This document shows, one piece after another, positions 7,546 to 16,950 of a stretch of DNA of 64,000 nt. Both the position numbers and the translations under genes were made by a program. The notes under the pieces are model-generated. The model was not told the origin of the DNA. It made no database searches and saw only the letters and a list, made by a program, of their open reading frames with translations. Positions within the stretch are counted from its first letter, which is position 1; each line of letters opens with the position of its first letter. Source of the DNA: Crocinitomix algicola (GTDB lineage: Bacteria > Bacteroidota > Bacteroidia > Flavobacteriales_D > Crocinitomicaceae); NCBI RefSeq assembly GCF_001661595.2, contig NZ_LYPF02000001.1:1-64000 (forward strand), given 5' to 3'.

Positions 7546-8895
7546 CTATTTTACCATTAACTTATGTGTAGTTGTAGCAGCATCATTTCTAACGATGATT
7601 TGATAAATACCTGTTTCAAATTGAGCCACATTAATTTGTTTTACATTTCCATTTGCCGAATATACTTTTTCTCCGGTCATTGAAAAGATTTCAATTTGAG
7701 CATTAGGATTTACAGCAACTGTGATAAAATCACTCGCAGGATTCGGGAAAAAAGATAGTGCTGCTTCATTTTCTTCAACACCTACAGCACCAGTTGTTAC
7801 CACGTCTTCTTCCATTCTAGGAAATATTTTCACTTCGTCAAACGATAGGAAAGTTACCCCAGTTATATTATAGAAATTACCCATTGTTGCCGTGTAAGAA
7901 TAGATTTGATCATCAATTAATCGAGCTCCTGATCCATCATTCACTTCAAATTGACCAAATCCAGCATCAGCATTCGTGCATTCTGCGTCTAGAACTCGAA
8001 CTAGTACTGCTTCATATTCTTCATTTGCAGCATCCAAAGTACTTACATCAACCGGTGCAGGTAATTCGTTATCAGAACTTAGAACATTGATCTCTGAAAC
8101 ATAACTCATCTCAGTTAAACCGTAGTATTCAACAACTTTTCCTGTTACCGTTACTTCATCTCCTAAACTTAATTCAGACCCGTCAGCATAAACATAAATT
8201 CCATTCCAAGCTCCTTCACCGTCTTGAATAAAGAATTTACCTTCATCACTTCCAAATTGGAAAACTCCGGTTACAATTCCTGTCGTCTTAACAACCTCCT
8301 CAGCGTATGGAGAATCGTGTGGTGCGTCTGGAGCATATTGGATATCATAAATTGAAACTTCCTCCACAATAACAGGTTCTCCAACTCCAATAGCAACTGA
8401 ATCAATCATTATTCCAATTAATTCATCTGTATTTCTTACTGATAGAATAAATTCTGCAGCTTCACAACCTTCAGGCATAGTAACAGATTGACTAACCATT
8501 GTAATTTCACCGGCAGTTTCCGCATAAACATCAATGTAATCATTATAAAACCATCCCTCTTCCGTTGCGTTATAGAATCCAGATCTTAATTCGGACCCTT
8601 CAGCTCCAGTTAACCAAATTTTAATTTCATAGGTTAATAACTCCGTTACAGCAACTTCTTCAGTTGTAAATCTTTTATGACTTCCTGATGCATTAATCAA
8701 TTGAGCCATAGAAGTTCCGTGTTCCGCGCCCATATCAATTTCTGTTACATTTTCTGGATCAATACTTGTTTTTGACCCCATCCATCCATCAGGATTTCCG
8801 TCTGTCCAAGAGCTAAGATCACTCTCGAAAACCATTTGTCCATAACTTGTAAATCCAAGCGCTAGAACAGCTATAGAAGTAAATAATTTATTCAT
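7546..8895 (-). CDS. type IX-secreted protein with OB-fold domain
   Basis: The 449-residue protein has a signal peptide ending GFTSYGQ and is predicted to cross the outer membrane by type IX secretion. Its C-terminal domain (about residues 375-449) has the type A pattern FFPNPASD, GEKVYS and GIYQIIV, ending HKLMVK. The middle (about residues 180-290) looks like the OB-fold modules found in exported nucleases such as ExeM/NucH: TTGIVTGVF, GKFFIQDG, LGDEVTVTGKV. Residues 20-170 resemble a carbohydrate-binding-like jelly roll. It has no nuclease motif. It is the last gene of the receptor operon, 32 nt after the DUF5689 lipoprotein, suggesting a secreted binding protein. Confidence 0.82.
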   Translation of the reverse strand: MNKLFTSIAVLALGFTSYGQMVFESDLSSWTDGNPDGWMGSKTSIDPENVTEIDMGAEHGTSMAQLINASGSHKRFTTEEVAVTELLTYEIKIWLTGAEGSELRSGFYNATEEGWFYNDYIDVYAETAGEITMVSQSVTMPEGCEAAEFILSVRNTDELIGIMIDSVAIGVGEPVIVEEVSIYDIQYAPDAPHDSPYAEEVVKTTGIVTGVFQFGSDEGKFFIQDGEGAWNGIYVYADGSELSLGDEVTVTGKVVEYYGLTEMSYVSEINVLSSDNELPAPVDVSTLDAANEEYEAVLVRVLDAECTNADAGFGQFEVNDGSGARLIDDQIYSYTATMGNFYNITGVTFLSFDEVKIFPRMEEDVVTTGAVGVEENEAALSFFPNPASDFITVAVNPNAQIEIFSMTGEKVYSANGNVKQINVAQFETGIYQIIVRNDAATTTHKLMVK

Positions 8896-8927
8896 AATCT
8901 ATCATTTTAATTTAACATTTAAAGCCT

Positions 8928-10169
8928 TTATCCTCGTATAACAATATTGTCTAATTCCCAGGTACTTCCGTCTGATCCTGATCCAGTATATTTAAAGCCA
9001 ACGTAAACATTTTCCCCAATGAACGCTCCCAAAGGAATGTCGGTCGAATTAGCCCATGTGAACCCGCCTCCAGAGGCCGTAAAAGGAACTTCCGTCCAAG
9101 TACCTTGATCATTAGGATTACTTGATCCATCGTAATCAGTCGAGATATAACATTGTAAAGCCGGTCCTGTATAATTCATCGCATTGTCAAAATTAAGTAC
9201 AGGACTGTCTCCAGCTGTTAAATCAACAGGAGAAGAAATCAACCAATTTTCACAAGCAATATTTGTTCCGTCAATATAATTTTTAATTACGGCATAATCG
9301 TTCGGTGCACCACCGGCACTACTAGTTTCCCAAAATACTTCAGGTCCTAATACAGAATAGGTTGTCCATCCCGAAGAAGTGATTTCACCATCATCGAAAT
9401 TTTTGGTTAATAGTAATCCTGGGAAGCGTGCGCCGTTGAGATTAATCTCGTTAAACGAACGAATAAGTAATTGAACTTCTCCATTAAAGTGGTTAACAAT
9501 ACACACCAGATTTCCTGAACCATTTGGGATTTCCTCATCGGCAAAAGCGGCGTAACCACTAGTCCTTACTTTCACGGTGTTCCCATCAGCATCTTCTAAA
9601 TAACGATCTTCGGAAATCAGGTTTTCGCCATCAGCAAAAGTCTTATTTAAATCTGGTTTAATGAATTGCACATTTTCCAATTTAACTAATTGAGACTCCT
9701 TTAATGCTGTAATTTCACCAATCTCTACAACCTCAGGGGTTAACCCATTATTTGTAGATTGTTTAATCACATTTAAATCAACGTCAACAGAATCTATTTG
9801 CAAAACTCCATTGTACTGATTTAAAATAGTTCCCTTTAAATAAATCCGAACCGAGTCTCCTTCATAAAGTCCCCCTCCATTTAACATTCGAACGTTTACA
9901 GCTCCTGTATGATCCTGCATGTATACATTCTTATATATGTTTCCGTCAGTTTCATCCATCGTTATAATTCCGTAAACCGATAAATCAGTTGATATCGAAA
10001 TAATTCCCCCTTCGGTCGCTTGCCACTCTCTTAATTCTGAAATTGTCATTGTTTCAGTCTCAGGAATGGTCGGTAATGGAGGTGTGTCGAATTCTCTTTT
10101 ACACCCTGCTACAAGTAATACAAGACTAAATAGTACCGGAATGAGATTGTTTATTTTTCTAATTTTCAT
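8928..10169 (-). CDS. DUF5689 lipoprotein, paralogue B
   Basis: A 413-residue lipoprotein (lipobox VAGC, Cys22). The N-terminal half (about residues 40-240) fits DUF5689, an OB-like module with SVYGIITMDETDGNIYKNVY and GDSVRIYLKGTI. The C-terminal part, from about residue 250, resembles choice-of-anchor J or MAM-like beta-sandwich domains (PVLNFDNAMNYTG, VGFKYTGSG). No enzyme motif is visible. It starts directly at the end of its paralogue without spacing and shares its complete architecture. A location on the outer membrane, probably surface-exposed and serving the receptor encoded upstream, is inferred from the operon. Confidence 0.82.
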   Translation of the reverse strand: MKIRKINNLIPVLFSLVLLVAGCKREFDTPPLPTIPETETMTISELREWQATEGGIISISTDLSVYGIITMDETDGNIYKNVYMQDHTGAVNVRMLNGGGLYEGDSVRIYLKGTILNQYNGVLQIDSVDVDLNVIKQSTNNGLTPEVVEIGEITALKESQLVKLENVQFIKPDLNKTFADGENLISEDRYLEDADGNTVKVRTSGYAAFADEEIPNGSGNLVCIVNHFNGEVQLLIRSFNEINLNGARFPGLLLTKNFDDGEITSSGWTTYSVLGPEVFWETSSAGGAPNDYAVIKNYIDGTNIACENWLISSPVDLTAGDSPVLNFDNAMNYTGPALQCYISTDYDGSSNPNDQGTWTEVPFTASGGGFTWANSTDIPLGAFIGENVYVGFKYTGSGSDGSTWELDNIVIRG

Positions 10170-11405
10170 TTAACCGTTTATTATAATATTATCAATTTCC
10201 CAAGTTCTACCGCTACTATCAGTCCCAACATATTTAAAAGCAATATGAACATTATTTGAAAGGTACGCTGATAAATCAATTAGACCAGAATTTACAAATT
10301 CAAAATCACCTGATGACCATGTAGCGGATAGTTCAGTCCATGAGTAATCGTTTGGGTTACCCGTACCTGGATAATCAGTGGAAACTAAAATTTTTAAAGG
10401 ATCACCACTGTAGTTGTAGGCATTGTCAAAGCTTAATGAAGCCGATTCGGAAAGGCTTAAGTCCATACTCGGAGATACAAACCAACTCTCACAAGCCGTA
10501 TTACCTCCATCATAATTAGAAATTACACCGTATGGTTTATCTTCCCAGCTACCTAATGTGCCAATTTCCCACTCATGAGAACCGATAACCTGTTGAACTG
10601 TCCATCCACCAGAGGTTAGGTCGTCATCATTAAAATCTTTTACTAAAAACTCTCCCGGTCCACGAGGCCCTTCTAATTTACTTTCTTCAGGAGATCGCAG
10701 AATAAGCTGTAAATCCCCATTGTACTCACTTACAATGCAGACCATCGAACCACTTCCAGTAGGTAAGGTGTCGCCTGCAAAATCAGCAAATCCACTCGTA
10801 CGTATGTAAAGACTGTTGCCATCAAAATCTTCGAAATACCTGTTTTGGGCATATTGGTTCACAACATCCGCAAATGTTTTATTGAACTCAGAAGCTTTGA
10901 ATTGAACATCATTTAATTGAATTAATCGTGATTCGTGTATACTTAAATCAATTTCTGGAATTGTTAAAACTAATGGAGCAAGTGCAACATCACTTTTTTG
11001 AACAATGATGTTTTTATCGGTATCAACATTATCAAGTTGAACAACTCCACTGAATTCACTTAAAATTGCTCCATTTAAGGCAATTCTTACGGAGTCACCT
11101 TGTTGTAAGTTTGATGAACGGGTTAAGCGAACATTTATCGCGGCATCACCATCTTGAAGATAAATGTTTTTGTAAATATTACCGTTGTTTTCATCCATCG
11201 AAACAATTCCAAAAACAGATATTGAATCTTCAAAAACCAATGATCCGTATTGCGCTTGCCATGCACGCAAAGTATCTATTGTCACAATATCACCATCTGA
11301 CAATTTCTTTACAGGTGGTGTATCAGGTTCCTTTTTGCAGCTTTCCAATAATGGTAAAAGTGCTAAGAATAATAAGGCGTATTTATTGATTATTTTCATG
11401 TTCAT
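10170..11405 (-). CDS. DUF5689 lipoprotein, paralogue A
   Basis: A 411-residue lipoprotein (lipobox LESC) with the same order of domains as the downstream gene. The DUF5689 OB-like module has SVFGIVSMDENNGNIYKNIY and GDSVRIALNGAI. A beta-sandwich follows, ending with the shared (T/R)WE(L/I)DNI motif. The two proteins are clearly tandem paralogues that have diverged. The start is either the first ATG (11405) or the second at 11399, giving MKIINKY. The gene lies 4 nt after the TonB-dependent receptor, so a receptor-lipoprotein partnership like SusC/SusD is plausible, although there is no SusD homology. Confidence 0.82.
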   Translation of the reverse strand: MNMKIINKYALLFLALLPLLESCKKEPDTPPVKKLSDGDIVTIDTLRAWQAQYGSLVFEDSISVFGIVSMDENNGNIYKNIYLQDGDAAINVRLTRSSNLQQGDSVRIALNGAILSEFSGVVQLDNVDTDKNIIVQKSDVALAPLVLTIPEIDLSIHESRLIQLNDVQFKASEFNKTFADVVNQYAQNRYFEDFDGNSLYIRTSGFADFAGDTLPTGSGSMVCIVSEYNGDLQLILRSPEESKLEGPRGPGEFLVKDFNDDDLTSGGWTVQQVIGSHEWEIGTLGSWEDKPYGVISNYDGGNTACESWFVSPSMDLSLSESASLSFDNAYNYSGDPLKILVSTDYPGTGNPNDYSWTELSATWSSGDFEFVNSGLIDLSAYLSNNVHIAFKYVGTDSSGRTWEIDNIIING

Positions 11406-11409
11406 GCTA

Positions 11410-13932
11410 TTAGAATCGTAATGTTGCCATTATAAAATAATTAAGTCCATATAAATACCCAAGTTTTGGAGGGAATTTATTGATATTCTGTGTGTCAAAT
11501 CGTAATTGCTCATATCCACCTGTAATAAAACTAGTGTTGTTGGTAAGGTTTGAAACATTTACGTTGATATTTAGAAAGTAGTTGTTAATCTTAAATGATT
11601 TACCAGCGAATAAATTGAGGGAATAACCATTCTCGAGTTTTGTTTGCTCAATGGTTTCAAGGTATTGAGGGTCAGACTCAACAAATCCAGCAATGGATTC
11701 TTCCGTTCTTCTGTCTGGATTGGGATCCAAGTAGATATCTGCAAAATAGTTGAAGTTTACACCGGCAAACCAATATTTCTTACCGCTATACTTCAAACCA
11801 AACGAAGCTGCGGATTGAGGCATTCCTCCAATTTTATAGTTTTGTAAGTAGATGGTTTTATCTTTTGCCAACTGCTCGGCAGAGTTGTCAACATAAATCG
11901 ATGCAGTAGGTCTCGAGTTGTACAAATGTTGTCCAACAGCAACCACCGCGTTACCAGTTAAACCACCGAAAATGGTTCCATCTACACCAAATTCAATCCC
12001 TTGATGAAAATAATCAACGTCTTCCATTACATAATTAATGAATGAATTGTATTCATCATGATAAAAACTTCTCGACCAAATGGCATCTTTACGTTCGGTG
12101 TAATAGTAGGTGAAACGTAATTTCAGTTTAGGGTAACGCAAGATGTAATTAAGATCTCCAGTATAAATGGTTTCATTTTTTAAATCATCCACCATTACAT
12201 TTCTTGTTCTTGGAGAGATAAAAGCTGATCGTGAAGTTGGTGCTTCTGTAAGATAAGCAGCATTTGCTGTGATGTATTGACGACCTGATAGCTTGTATGT
12301 CGCGCCCCCTTTAACAGCATAGTTCACAAAGTTTTTACTTTCAGATTTTCCTAATGAATTGTCTGGAAATAATCCGGTTTGAAATAACCCTTCTCTATAA
12401 AAATGTTCATTCGAAAGTTCAAGTGCTGCATAATAGTCAATTTTCTTTGTGGTATAATTGAGTTGGCCAAAAGCAGTAGCATTAATATTGTAGATATAAT
12501 AATTATTGGCGTAAACATCCCCTTCTTTCACAATTCTATTTGGATTCTGAAGATCGCTTTGTGCTGCATTTGGATCTATAAAATCCTGTTCAGCAAATCG
12601 ATTTACGTCTACCCAAAAATCACCGCCCAATAAATCGTCTATGGTGTTATAATAATGGTTTCGTTGAGCCTGTCCAAATACTCCTGTATGAATTGATAAA
12701 TTGTCTTTTTCATAATTGTACACCGAAGAAATTCCTCCCGATAGTAGGTTGTTCCAACGAGTTTCTACAATGTATTTTGATCGTAATCCCTCAGCTAGAA
12801 CTGTACCATTTTCATCTTTTAAAGTGTACAAATTTTTACTATTAGCAAAATACAATGCATCCCATTGAATTTGACGCGATTCCTCATTTTGCCAATTCAT
12901 AAACATTCTTTGAGCATTTACATCATCGTTAATACTTTCATAATAAGAGGGTAAATACTTATAATAATCTGGTCTCGGATCTTTTGCATCGTACCAGTTC
13001 AACGCCGTTTGGCCATATTTCCCAAAACTACTGCTGAGAGAGGTTTTTAACGAAGAATTCGTGTTGATTTTCCAATCATGACTCAACGCAATTATTGGCA
13101 TGTGCGAGTCAGTGTTTCTAGAGTTCCTTTTTACTTTTGTTCCATCTTCTTGGGTTTGATATCCCCAATATGAATTGTAGAAGTTATCACCAGAAAGCTC
13201 ATAAGTTTCAAGCGTTGATATACTCGATTTACCTCGTTTGGTAGGCGCTCCCAAAATAGATAGATTTAAACTATGATTTGCGTTAATCTTTTTCTCTGCG
13301 GCTAAAAAGTAACCATATGCTTCGTAATAAGTTCCGTCAACATATCCTTCTTTCGCGAAACGAGATGATAGAGAAAAGGCAAATGCCCAACCATTAGCTT
13401 GCATTCCTGTACCGTACGTGTACATTAATCTGTTCCGATATGCTCGATTTGTTGCAGCATATGAAAGACGTGACCCTTTTCGAACCCCTGTTGCTTTTGC
13501 ATTGATGTTCGAATAACCTCCAATTCCACCAAAATGGTAGGGATTGTCGGTTAACCAATTTTTTGTCTCTGAGTAACGGGTAATATCATTCAAACCACCC
13601 CATTTATACCATGTACCGTACCCAGTTTCCAAGTCATTCATAGGGATACCATTTAATAAAATCATTGTCTTATCGGATTGGTAACCACGAATTTTAAATC
13701 GAGCAGGACTGAAGTTAAATCCAGCAGTTGCAGCGAAAACATCCCGCGAGCTTTGTAAAAGTCCGGAAATATTACCAGCGCTACCACTGCTATTTTCACC
13801 GTCTTCTAATGTGGTGACAAAAACAGGAGTGTTGGTTAATAATGTGTCTTCCTTTTCTTCTGTTGTTGTTTGTGAAAAATTAACAGAACTGAAGGTAATC
13901 AGTGAAAATACAAGCGTAAGTTTCTTATTCAT
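11410..13932 (-). CDS. TonB-dependent outer membrane receptor, first gene of the DUF5689 operon
   Basis: An 840-residue outer membrane beta-barrel. A signal peptide ends at SSVNFSQ. The plug domain follows, with FVTTLEDGE, FKIRGYQSDKTMILLNGIPM and the region up to about residue 190. The remainder alternates aromatic beta-strands and ends with the barrel signature MATLRF, terminal Phe included. It lacks the N-terminal carboxypeptidase-regulatory-like domain common in SusC. Such receptors import large or scarce substrates using TonB energy. The neighbouring secreted nuclease and nucleotidase genes suggest nucleic-acid fragments or a phosphate-containing substrate; this is inferred from context only. 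Confidence 0.9.
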   Translation of the reverse strand: MNKKLTLVFSLITFSSVNFSQTTTEEKEDTLLTNTPVFVTTLEDGENSSGSAGNISGLLQSSRDVFAATAGFNFSPARFKIRGYQSDKTMILLNGIPMNDLETGYGTWYKWGGLNDITRYSETKNWLTDNPYHFGGIGGYSNINAKATGVRKGSRLSYAATNRAYRNRLMYTYGTGMQANGWAFAFSLSSRFAKEGYVDGTYYEAYGYFLAAEKKINANHSLNLSILGAPTKRGKSSISTLETYELSGDNFYNSYWGYQTQEDGTKVKRNSRNTDSHMPIIALSHDWKINTNSSLKTSLSSSFGKYGQTALNWYDAKDPRPDYYKYLPSYYESINDDVNAQRMFMNWQNEESRQIQWDALYFANSKNLYTLKDENGTVLAEGLRSKYIVETRWNNLLSGGISSVYNYEKDNLSIHTGVFGQAQRNHYYNTIDDLLGGDFWVDVNRFAEQDFIDPNAAQSDLQNPNRIVKEGDVYANNYYIYNINATAFGQLNYTTKKIDYYAALELSNEHFYREGLFQTGLFPDNSLGKSESKNFVNYAVKGGATYKLSGRQYITANAAYLTEAPTSRSAFISPRTRNVMVDDLKNETIYTGDLNYILRYPKLKLRFTYYYTERKDAIWSRSFYHDEYNSFINYVMEDVDYFHQGIEFGVDGTIFGGLTGNAVVAVGQHLYNSRPTASIYVDNSAEQLAKDKTIYLQNYKIGGMPQSAASFGLKYSGKKYWFAGVNFNYFADIYLDPNPDRRTEESIAGFVESDPQYLETIEQTKLENGYSLNLFAGKSFKINNYFLNINVNVSNLTNNTSFITGGYEQLRFDTQNINKFPPKLGYLYGLNYFIMATLRF

Positions 13933-13981
13933 ATTTGATTTGCTAAAATCACTTTTTATTATGCGTGAATAAAAAGCAGTG

Positions 13982-13989
13982 CAAATTTA
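13982..13989 (-). promoter_or_regulatory. Bacteroidetes -7 promoter box for the receptor operon
   Basis: On the minus strand TAAATTTG fits TAnnTTTG, 49 nt upstream of the receptor ATG, in the 159-nt divergent gap shared with the exported nuclease gene. Confidence 0.45.
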
Positions 13990-14091
13990 CGAATAATATT
14001 TTCTTTGTGCTGGAATGGGTTTTATTTTTGTGGATAACTTAATCGTTTGTTAACATAGTATTAAGGTGTGTAGATTTTAAGTTAAATTATT

Positions 14092-15183
14092 ATGTATAAA
14101 TTTGAACTCTTAAAAAAAACAGAATTAATGATACGCATGAATTATCTTATTATTGGAATCCTAACAATTTTTTATACAGGTTTTCAAAAGCAAGTTTATG
14201 GTCAAGAACAAAAGTCTTACAAAGTTGCCTGTGTCGGTTTTTATAATCTCGAAAATTTGTTTGACACAGAGGACGATCCAAAGATAAAGGATGAAGAATT
14301 TATGCCCAACGGTAGGTATGCATGGACAAACGAAAAATACAACAATAAGCTAAACAACATGGCTGATGTTATTGCAGATCTTGGGACATCTAGTTCACCA
14401 GACGGAATGGCTGTGCTTGGAGTAAGCGAAGTAGAAAATAAAAAAGTTCTTGAAGATTTAGTAAAGCAGGAAAAAATTGCTCACCGGAATTATAAAATTA
14501 TTCATTTTGATTCTCCCGACAGAAGGGGTATTGATGTTGGATTGTTATATCAAGAAAAATATTTCAAACCGACCAATTCCGTTTCGTACGAATTAAAATT
14601 TAAAGATTTTCCGGATTATTACACGCGAGATCAGTTGGTTGTTTCAGGTGAATTGGATGGGGATAAGATTACTTTTATAGTGGTACATTGGCCATCCCGT
14701 AGTGGTGGTCAGGCTGCTTCCGAACCAAGAAGGGTAGATGCCGCTAACCTTGGAAGACATATTGTAGATTCGTTATTGTTGAATGATCCAAACGCTCGAA
14801 TTGTTTTAATGGGGGATCTCAATGATGATCCAGTAGATAAAAGTGTTAAAGAAGCTTTGAGCGCAAAAGGAAAAATTTCAAAATTAAAAGAGAAAGACCT
14901 CTTTAATCCAATGTTTAGAAAATTTAAAACAGGGGATTGTACTTTAGCTTATCGTGATGCTTGGAACCTATTTGATCAGTTAATCATAAGCCAAGGTTTG
15001 CTTTCAAGAGATGAAACTGAATTTGTGTATCATCGAGCTTATGTATATAGTAAAGACTATCTTAAGCAAAAAGAAGGTCGATACAAAGGGTATCCGCTGA
15101 GAACGCATGCAGGAGGGGAGTATTTAAACGGGTATTCAGATCATTTTCCAGTGTACATGGTGTTGAAAAAATTGGCTAATTAA
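14092..15183 (+). CDS. exported endonuclease/exonuclease/phosphatase family protein
   Basis: A 363-residue enzyme of the EEP (DNase I/exonuclease III-like) fold with an export signal. Catalytic elements occur in order: VGFYNLENLFDTED, the metal-binding Glu in GVSEVEN, the His in VHWPSRSGG, Asp and Asn in MGDLNDDP, and the general-base pair in SDHFPVY. These residues suit Mg-dependent phosphodiester hydrolysis. The first ATG leaves 15 charged residues before the signal, so translation probably starts at the ATG at 14137 (MNYLIIGIL). It begins a three-gene run with the split nucleotidase, zero to one nucleotide apart, opposite the TonB receptor operon. Confidence 0.9.
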   Translation: MYKFELLKKTELMIRMNYLIIGILTIFYTGFQKQVYGQEQKSYKVACVGFYNLENLFDTEDDPKIKDEEFMPNGRYAWTNEKYNNKLNNMADVIADLGTSSSPDGMAVLGVSEVENKKVLEDLVKQEKIAHRNYKIIHFDSPDRRGIDVGLLYQEKYFKPTNSVSYELKFKDFPDYYTRDQLVVSGELDGDKITFIVVHWPSRSGGQAASEPRRVDAANLGRHIVDSLLLNDPNARIVLMGDLNDDPVDKSVKEALSAKGKISKLKEKDLFNPMFRKFKTGDCTLAYRDAWNLFDQLIISQGLLSRDETEFVYHRAYVYSKDYLKQKEGRYKGYPLRTHAGGEYLNGYSDHFPVYMVLKKLAN

Positions 15184-15942
15184 ATGATTCGACCTATTAA
15201 ATACGGACTGCTTACCATTCTCGTTTTTTTCTTAAGTTGTTCGACAAATGAATATACGCATTATCAAAGTAAGAACAACGATATTATAAGCGACACTAGT
15301 AACGTTGCTCTTGATCAATTAATTTCACCGTATCGTACAGCTGTTTCAGCTAAAATGGATCAGAGAATAGGTTATGCTAAAACGTCTATGTTTAACGGTT
15401 CTCCTGAATCAATTCTTGGAAATTTCGCAGTAGATGTGGTGTATAAATGTGGTGTTAACCTTCAGCAACCGTTTTATGAAGAAATGACCAAAGACAATAC
15501 AATTGCCTTGATTAATTTTGGAGGTCTTCGATCACCAATAAATGAAGGGAATATTAGTGTAGGAAATATTTTCGAATTAATGCCATTTGATAATACAATT
15601 AGTTTCGTTAAAGTTCCGCCAAATGGAATTCTCCAAATGTTAAGTTATCTCAAAGAAAAAAATGGACAACCAATCAGTAATGGAATTGTTAAGGTATTTG
15701 ATCATAAAATTGAGTTATATGTAAACGACAAATTGTTTGCCGTTGAAAATGAAGATCTTTATATCATAACGTCGGACTATCTTGCTGGTGGTGGTGATAA
15801 AATGACGTTTTTAAAACAAGCATCGAAAAAATATGATTCAGGTGTCCTAATGCGGGATGCATTCATCAATCATATTGTAGAATGTGATACAGTTGAGATT
15901 CCGAAAATCGAGGGACGTATACAATTTAATTCAGGGATCTGA
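15184..15942 (+). CDS. 5'-nucleotidase C-terminal (substrate-binding) domain lipoprotein
   Basis: A 252-residue lipoprotein (lipobox FLSC, near residue 19) matching only the C-terminal domain of 5'-nucleotidases. It has the signature around INFGGLRSPINEGNISV, then a VGNIFELMPFDNTI segment and the closing SDYLAGGGDKM loop. In one-piece nucleotidases this domain binds the nucleoside and follows the catalytic metallophosphatase domain. Here it is a separate gene placed before its catalytic partner and overlapping it by one nucleotide. The lipid anchor suggests the partner assembles with it at a membrane surface. Confidence 0.88.
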   Translation: MIRPIKYGLLTILVFFLSCSTNEYTHYQSKNNDIISDTSNVALDQLISPYRTAVSAKMDQRIGYAKTSMFNGSPESILGNFAVDVVYKCGVNLQQPFYEEMTKDNTIALINFGGLRSPINEGNISVGNIFELMPFDNTISFVKVPPNGILQMLSYLKEKNGQPISNGIVKVFDHKIELYVNDKLFAVENEDLYIITSDYLAGGGDKMTFLKQASKKYDSGVLMRDAFINHIVECDTVEIPKIEGRIQFNSGI

Positions 15943-16862
15943 TGGAAAGAAGAAAGTTTATTCGTAGTTTATCAGGAGCAACCATTGGGTTAGCCACTGT
16001 ATCAAGTGTTGGATTTTTTAGGAATCATAAAAAGCTTACAATTCTCCATACAAATGACACCCACTCACATATCGATCCCTTCCCTTTAAGTCATAGTAAA
16101 TATCCTGGTAAAGGTGGAGTAGAAAACCGGCTAAAGTTAATTCAAGATATTCGTGCTCAAAATAAACACGTTTTATTATTAGATGCTGGAGATATATTTC
16201 AAGGAACTCCATACTTTAATGTACATAAGGGCGAACTTGAATTAAAGTTGATGACTGCAATGGGGTATGACGCAGCCACAATGGGAAATCACGATTTTGA
16301 TGCTGGTATTGACGGTTTTGAACGGGTAATGCATCATGCCAAATTTCCATTTTTATGCAGTAATTACGATTTTCGAAATACAATCCTAAAGGACAAAACC
16401 AAACCTTATCAAATATTTAAAAAAGGAAGCATAAAGGTGGGAGTTTTTGGTGTAGGAGTCGAGCTGGATGGCCTTGTTTCCCCCGATTTGTATAAGGAAA
16501 CACAATACATTAATCCAATAGAAAAAGCAAATCAAATTGCGAATCATCTCAAAAAAGAAGAAAAATGTAATTTGGTGATCTGTCTTTCACACTTGGGGTA
16601 TTCACCTCGGTTTAATAAATTCTGTGATCCTTTGTTGGCAAAAGAAACCGAAGGGATTGATTTAATTATTGGCGGTCATTCTCACACTTTTATGGAAAAA
16701 GCAGAAATGCATAAGAATAAAAATGGGTCACCAGTGCTCATTAATCAAGTTGGTTGGGCTGGATTATTTTTAGGTAGAATTGATTTTTATTTTGATGAAA
16801 AGGACGAACTCAATTCATTTTCAGGACTCCAGCTGAATACTAATTATGAATTAAAAACTTAG
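15942..16862 (+). CDS. 5'-nucleotidase catalytic metallophosphatase domain
   Basis: A 306-residue calcineurin-like metallophosphatase. The N-terminus MERRKFIRSLSG is a twin-arginine-type signal. The catalytic domain has every metal-binding motif: HTNDTHSH, DAGDIFQG, MGNHDFD, SHLG and GGHSHTF. It lacks the C-terminal nucleotide-binding domain, which is encoded by the preceding gene. The ATG overlaps the upstream TGA by one nucleotide, implying translational coupling and roughly equal amounts. With the neighbour it would dephosphorylate extracellular nucleotides or nucleotide sugars. The Tat-like signal suggests folding and metal loading before export. Confidence 0.9.
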   Translation: MERRKFIRSLSGATIGLATVSSVGFFRNHKKLTILHTNDTHSHIDPFPLSHSKYPGKGGVENRLKLIQDIRAQNKHVLLLDAGDIFQGTPYFNVHKGELELKLMTAMGYDAATMGNHDFDAGIDGFERVMHHAKFPFLCSNYDFRNTILKDKTKPYQIFKKGSIKVGVFGVGVELDGLVSPDLYKETQYINPIEKANQIANHLKKEEKCNLVICLSHLGYSPRFNKFCDPLLAKETEGIDLIIGGHSHTFMEKAEMHKNKNGSPVLINQVGWAGLFLGRIDFYFDEKDELNSFSGLQLNTNYELKT

Positions 16863-16950
16863 GTTGATAATTAGTCAATTAATTTTTTCACAAATAGGCA
16901 TCCATACTGTTAAATTAACGTTACCTTAGTAGTAATACTTATTTATTAGA

